From positions 1 to 7,973 of the forward strand of contig JANMJD010000127.1 in assembly GCA_031371195.1 (NCBI GenBank): a stretch of 7,973 bases of DNA. The letters are read 5' to 3'. The notes beneath the pieces are model-generated. The model searched no databases. It was not told where the DNA came from and saw nothing but the letters and a program-made list of their open reading frames with translations. This document shows, piece by piece, positions 5,377-7,973 of the stretch (the first letter of the stretch is position 1; each line of letters begins with the position of its first letter). The stretch is from JANMJD01 sp031371195. Lineage in GTDB: Bacteria; Actinomycetota; Acidimicrobiia; Acidimicrobiales; Ilumatobacteraceae. The position numbers were made by a program, and so were the translations under genes.

Positions 5377-6128
5377 CCGCCGAGCACGCGCTGGGCGAAC
5401 GCCACCGCCGACGCCTCGACCAACTCGCGGTCGTAGTCGAGCGTCGCCACGTGATAGCTGCGCTCGAGGGTGATCCGCTCGACCGGGCCACCGAAATGCT
5501 CAGCGAGGTAGTCGGACTGCACGGGCTCGACGACGTGATCCTGCGGCGAATTCATCAGCAGCAGCGGGCAGGCGATCGACGGGTATCGGGGTGCCAGCGC
5601 CGAGAGTCCGTCGACCAACGAGAGCAACGGGCGCAACGGCGTACCGGCGTAGGCCGTTTCGGTGATATCCGGATCGGCGATGTCGGACCCGATCCCGGGG
5701 ATCAGCTCCTCACCCTCGTCGACCATCCCGCGGACCATGTCGACGATCTCGTCGGCCTGCGGCTGAGTGGCCGGGTTGATGCACACGATGGCGGCGACCT
5801 CGGGATGTTCTGCCGCGGTCCACAACGTCAGCGTGCCGCCCATCGACAATCCGGCAACGACCACCTTGTCGGTGCGAGCGGCCAACCGTTGGTACGCCGC
5901 CTCGGCTTCGCCGGTCCAATCTGAGAAGCCTGTGGTCATCATGTCCTCGACCGTCGTTCCGTGACCCGGCAGACGGGGTAGCTCGACCGAGAACCCGACG
6001 GCCGCGAAGGCTTCGGCGACGCCGCGCATCGCTCCAGGATTACCGGTGAAGCCGTGAATGCACAGGGCGCCGGATCGGCCACCCTCGTGTGACCAGGGTT
6101 CGGCTCCGGGGATCAACGCAACAGTCAT
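5373..6128 (-). CDS. Alpha/beta hydrolase (Est30-like carboxylesterase / monoacylglycerol lipase type)
   Basis: The 251-residue protein has the complete alpha/beta-hydrolase set. The oxyanion loop HGFTG is at 25-29, with LPGHG at 53-57. The nucleophile elbow GLSMG (93-97) carries Ser95, the acid is Asp197 in SPQDHVV, and the base is His226 in SYHVATLD. This order and spacing match the carboxylesterase Est30 of Geobacillus and monoacylglycerol lipase-like enzymes. It should hydrolyse small carboxyl esters or monoglycerides in the cytoplasm; the substrate is unknown. No signal peptide is seen. The ATG at 6128 is followed at once by the conserved N-terminal fold. There is no clear ribosome site; TAGACA (6141-6136) ends 7 nt upstream, so a leaderless start is possible. 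The gene sits 35 nt after the PAP2 gene and overlaps lgt by 4 bp, suggesting a lipid- or envelope-related role. Confidence 0.9.
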   Translation of the reverse strand: MTVALIPGAEPWSHEGGRSGALCIHGFTGNPGAMRGVAEAFAAVGFSVELPRLPGHGTTVEDMMTTGFSDWTGEAEAAYQRLAARTDKVVVAGLSMGGTLTLWTAAEHPEVAAIVCINPATQPQADEIVDMVRGMVDEGEELIPGIGSDIADPDITETAYAGTPLRPLLSLVDGLSALAPRYPSIACPLLLMNSPQDHVVEPVQSDYLAEHFGGPVERITLERSYHVATLDYDRELVEASAVAFAQRVLGG

Positions 6129-6135
6129 GGACCAC

Positions 6136-6141
6136 TGTCTA
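6136..6141 (-). promoter_or_regulatory. Possible -10 box for the hydrolase-lgt pair
   Basis: TAGACA on the minus strand ends 7 nt before the hydrolase ATG, the spacing expected for a leaderless transcript. No convincing -35 is visible and the last base departs from TANNNT. ACAGT (6121-6125) and ACTGT (6134-6138) form a short inverted repeat over the start codon. It is weak evidence for an internal promoter. Confidence 0.3.
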
Positions 6142-6144
6142 CCA

Positions 6145-6164
6145 AGCCGGACGGCTCACCGGCT
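6145..6164 (-). terminator. Small hairpin directly after the PAP2 stop codon
   Basis: AGCCGG (6145-6150) and CCGGCT (6159-6164) make a perfect 6-bp stem with an 8-nt loop, directly at the PAP2 stop codon. No T-run follows. It could be a weak terminator or processing site separating PAP2 from the hydrolase-lgt pair, in line with the possible -10 box just downstream. Confidence 0.35.
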
Positions 6165-6748
6165 CACGTCGGGGCGCCGGCGATCAGTAGTGGCCGCGCC
6201 GGCGACCGAACGAGACGACCGACCAACCGCTCGAGCAGCGGGACCACGAGGCGGTGCCCGACGACGGCCACCACACCGCCGAGGGCCAGGCCGGCGACCA
6301 CGTCGCTGAGATAATGCGCACCGACGTAGACCCTGGTGAAGGCCATCGCCACGGCGGCGACCGCGGCGATCACGCCCCATCGGCGATTGACCAGCAGCAG
6401 CCCGACACCAACGGCGCCGGCCATCGTGGCGTGATCGCTCGGGAAGGAGAAGTCGGTCGAGCGGTCGACGAGCGTGTGCACATTGGCCAGCGTGGTGTAC
6501 GGCCGGGCCCGATCGATGGCCCCGCCGATGATCTGGGCAAGTTCGAGGGCGACGAGGGCCGCTCCGCCCGCCCACACGCTGCCCGCCAAGGCCCGGTGAT
6601 TCCCGGCTCGACGGGCGTCGAGATAGGCGGCGAGCAACAGGAGGGCGAAGAGGCCCACGCCGTAGTCCGCGAAGAACCGGGCGAGGCTGTGCGCCCATGC
6701 CGTGTGATCAGCGAGCCGGTTGATCCACCGGAAGATGCGTGCGTCCAT
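6164..6748 (-). CDS. PAP2-family membrane phosphatase (undecaprenyl-diphosphatase/BcrC-like)
   Basis: The 194-residue membrane protein carries PAP2 phosphatase motifs: ARP (81-83) for motif 1, SFPSDH (101-106) for motif 2, and TRVYVGAHYLSD (138-149) for motif 3 with Arg139, His145 and Asp149. The SFPSDH and VYVGAHYLSDV forms resemble BcrC-type undecaprenyl-diphosphate phosphatases, which recycle the lipid carrier for wall synthesis. Lipid phosphatase activity on other substrates is equally possible. The lysine of the classic K-x6-RP motif is absent (Gly75); Arg80 may serve. About five hydrophobic segments are visible. The frame is open up to a GTG at 6796. I chose the ATG at 6748 because MDARIFRWINRLA matches the usual start of BcrC-like proteins and GGTGGGA lies just upstream. 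It is probably the first gene of the minus-strand run to hydrolase and lgt. Confidence 0.85.
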   Translation of the reverse strand: MDARIFRWINRLADHTAWAHSLARFFADYGVGLFALLLLAAYLDARRAGNHRALAGSVWAGGAALVALELAQIIGGAIDRARPYTTLANVHTLVDRSTDFSFPSDHATMAGAVGVGLLLVNRRWGVIAAVAAVAMAFTRVYVGAHYLSDVVAGLALGGVVAVVGHRLVVPLLERLVGRLVRSPARPLLIAGAPT

Positions 6749-6881
6749 TCCCACCAGCCAAGCCGGAACGAGCGGGAATCGTCGTCGGGCGAGCACGAAC
6801 TTACGAACGATTTACCCGGACACCCGGCGGCGGACCGCCGGCGCGGCCCCGTCGGACACCAACGCCCCGGGTCGTGCCACC
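6749..6881. other. Divergent intergenic region between PAP2 and the hotdog gene
   Basis: These 133 nt must carry promoters for both directions. On the minus strand TAAATC (6814-6809) and TAAGTT (6803-6798) are -10-like, and TAAGTT would give a leader of about 45 nt to the PAP2 ATG. No clear -35 accompanies either. On the plus strand no convincing box was found. The GC-rich palindrome CGGCGG-A-CCGCCG (6828-6840) could fold as a short hairpin, but such sequence is frequent at this base composition. Confidence 0.4.
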
Positions 6882-7679
6882 ATGGCGGACATGGAACCCG
6901 CCGTGTGGAGCGTGATCGCCCGCAACCTCCCCGATCATGCCGGCAATGCGATCCACACCGACGCCGGGGCACGAGCCGCGGGGTTTCCCGGCGCACTGGT
7001 CGCCGGCGTGACGACGTATGCCTATCTCACCCATCCGGTCGTCGAGGCCTGGGGAAATGAATGGTTGGCGAACGGGACGGCCGAGATCCGCTTCCGCGCC
7101 CCGGTGTTCCACGGCGACTCGCTCGAACTCCGACCCTCCCCCGGTGCCGATGGCGGCGCAGTCGTCGACGTCATCAGGAGCGATACGCCGACCGCTCTGG
7201 CGACGTTGTGGGCCGGATCACCGACATCCGCGCGCCCGAACCGCCGACGCCCGAACCCCGCCGGCCGCGATGGAGCCGGCGCTGGCCCTGCGATGGTTCA
7301 TCGGCCACCCCGTGAGACCCTCGAGCCGATGGCGGTCATCCTCGACGGTAAGTGGGGATCGGACTACGGCTGGCGCGCCGGCGACGACCTGCCCATCTAC
7401 ATCGAAGCGGGCATCGTCCATCCTGCGGCCTGGCCGGCCTTGGCCAATCACATCACCCACGCCCAGGTAGTGCGCGGCTCGTGGATCCACATCCGCAGCG
7501 TCATCCGCCATCACGCGCTGGCACCAGTCGGATCGGCCGCCTTCATCCAGGCAACGGTGATCGACCGCTTCACCCGACCGACCGGGGAGCGGGCGGTCCT
7601 CGACGTGACCGTCGAGGTCGACGGCCGGCTCGTCGCGTCGATCGAGCATGAGGCGATCATCGCTCTACCGGCGATGTAG
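6882..7679 (+). CDS. Double-hotdog MaoC-like acyl dehydratase/thioesterase-type protein
   Basis: The 265-residue product seems to hold two hotdog domains. The N-terminal half (about 10-112) has NAIHTDAGARAAGFPGALVAG (22-42), a variant of the hydratase-2/MaoC motif with Asn22, His25 and Asp27, then a strand-rich part including AEIRFRAPVFHGDSLEL. An Arg/Pro-rich linker (about 112-145) follows. The second half (about 150-262) ends in strands typical of hotdog folds (AFIQATVIDRF, AVLDVTVEVDGRLVASIEHEAII). Relatives act on acyl-CoA thioesters as hydratases or thioesterases; no substrate can be assigned. The start is the ATG at 6882; a second ATG at 6891 is equally possible and neither has a clear ribosome site. 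Base composition in the linker does not follow the usual codon pattern (see findings). The gene stands alone, converging on a ferredoxin gene 13 nt away. Confidence 0.78.
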   Translation: MADMEPAVWSVIARNLPDHAGNAIHTDAGARAAGFPGALVAGVTTYAYLTHPVVEAWGNEWLANGTAEIRFRAPVFHGDSLELRPSPGADGGAVVDVIRSDTPTALATLWAGSPTSARPNRRRPNPAGRDGAGAGPAMVHRPPRETLEPMAVILDGKWGSDYGWRAGDDLPIYIEAGIVHPAAWPALANHITHAQVVRGSWIHIRSVIRHHALAPVGSAAFIQATVIDRFTRPTGERAVLDVTVEVDGRLVASIEHEAIIALPAM

Positions 7680-7693
7680 AAAGTATCGCTGGT
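7667..7693. terminator. Stem-loop spanning the convergent stop codons of the hotdog and ferredoxin genes
   Basis: ACCGGCGAT (7667-7675) pairs with ATCGCTGGT (7685-7693), giving a 9-bp stem with one G-U pair and a 9-nt loop that holds the hotdog stop codon (7677-7679). The right arm touches the ferredoxin stop (7695-7693). No T-run follows on either strand. It fills nearly the whole 13-nt gap and is a candidate U-less bidirectional terminator. On the minus strand the G-U becomes an A-C mismatch. Confidence 0.45.
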
Positions 7694-7973
7694 CAGATAT
7701 AGGGATCGTCCGGACCGCCGGCCTCGCCCCACCACTCGGCCGGCACCGGCGTCGTCTCCCACTCGGGGAACGGGTAGATGCAGTTCACCGGGCAGGCCGG
7801 CAGGCACTTGTCGCATCCGCTGCACAGCTCGGGAATGATCACGACGTCGGGTCCGTGGTTGAAGATCGCCCCGAACTGTTCGGGACAGTGGCGCAGGCAG
7901 GCATCGCAGTTGATGCACTCGAGCATCTCGATGCGCAGCGGCGGGTTCTTCCATTTGGCGTTGCGTTCGTGGG
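7693..7973 (-). CDS. 2x[4Fe-4S] ferredoxin (partial, start beyond right edge)
   Basis: The visible protein is a small bacterial-type ferredoxin, an electron carrier in the cytoplasm. Two cluster motifs are complete: CINCDACLRHCP (C-x2-C-x2-C-x3-C) and CSGCDKCLPACP with the same spacing. A further Cys follows in PVNC. The C-terminus is a Trp/Pro/acid-rich tail ending DPYI. The first ATG in frame is at 7926, but the frame stays open upstream for another 15 codons (ending NPPLRIE) to the window edge, without a ribosome site before 7926. The cluster-1 cysteine would lie only three residues after that Met, so the true start is probably outside the window. Its redox partner cannot be told from what is visible. 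It converges on the hotdog gene. Confidence 0.88.
   Translation of the reverse strand, partial: HERNAKWKNPPLRIEMLECINCDACLRHCPEQFGAIFNHGPDVVIIPELCSGCDKCLPACPVNCIYPFPEWETTPVPAEWWGEAGGPDDPYI

Noticed and set aside
5223..5924. Plus-strand open frame of 233 codons across the lgt/hydrolase junction
   Set aside because: It is antisense to two clearly recognised genes and has an Arg-rich product without motifs.
6749..6796. Upstream GTG start for the PAP2 protein
   Set aside because: It would add 16 residues rich in Arg and Pro before the usual family start, and it lies next to the -10-like sequences. It remains possible but less likely.
6828..6840. GC-only palindrome upstream of the hotdog gene as a terminator or operator
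   Set aside because: It has a one-base centre, no T-run and very low complexity; such matches are expected by chance at this GC content.
1..7973. tRNA, rRNA, CRISPR, transposon or phage content
   Set aside because: No repeat-spacer pattern, no cloverleaf-like segment, no transposase or integrase motifs and no terminal inverted repeats were seen by eye.

Overview
The window is GC-rich, gene-dense bacterial DNA with GTG starts, at least one likely leaderless gene, a Tat-type lipoprotein signal and an actinobacterial-style Lgt whose N-terminus reads IPGPS...RAYGL. I infer an actinobacterium, possibly of the Acidimicrobiia (the class is a guess). No rRNA, tRNA, CRISPR array, insertion sequence or phage gene was seen.

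Left half (1-4473), a sugar-uptake module split over two divergent operons. On the minus strand lies a CUT1-type sugar-binding lipoprotein. It is followed 16 nt later by the first four codons of another gene, probably a permease, that runs off the left edge. On the plus strand are a DeoR/GlpR-family regulator, an MsmK/UgpC-type ABC ATPase and a divergent GalT-like uridylyltransferase, packed with gaps of 2 and 18 nt. The 213-nt divergent control region carries two opposed promoters, overlapping inverted repeats between them and a hairpin in the lipoprotein mRNA leader. The simplest reading is import of galactose or a galactoside, conversion of its 1-phosphate by GalT, and control by the local DeoR protein. 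No galK or galE is present.

Middle (4453-6796, minus strand), an envelope-related run: a PAP2-family phosphatase, an Est30-like alpha/beta hydrolase and Lgt, the enzyme that lipidates prolipoproteins. Hydrolase and lgt overlap by GTGA. The 3' ends of lgt and galT overlap by 21 bp inside a strong two-part hairpin.

Right end (6882-7973): a double-hotdog MaoC-like protein on the plus strand, converging on a 2x[4Fe-4S] ferredoxin that runs off the right edge. A second hairpin spans their two stop codons.

Most genes are recognisable families. The parts most worth a second look are the control region at 1408-1616, the divergent GalT with its split operons, and the stem-loops at both convergent junctions.
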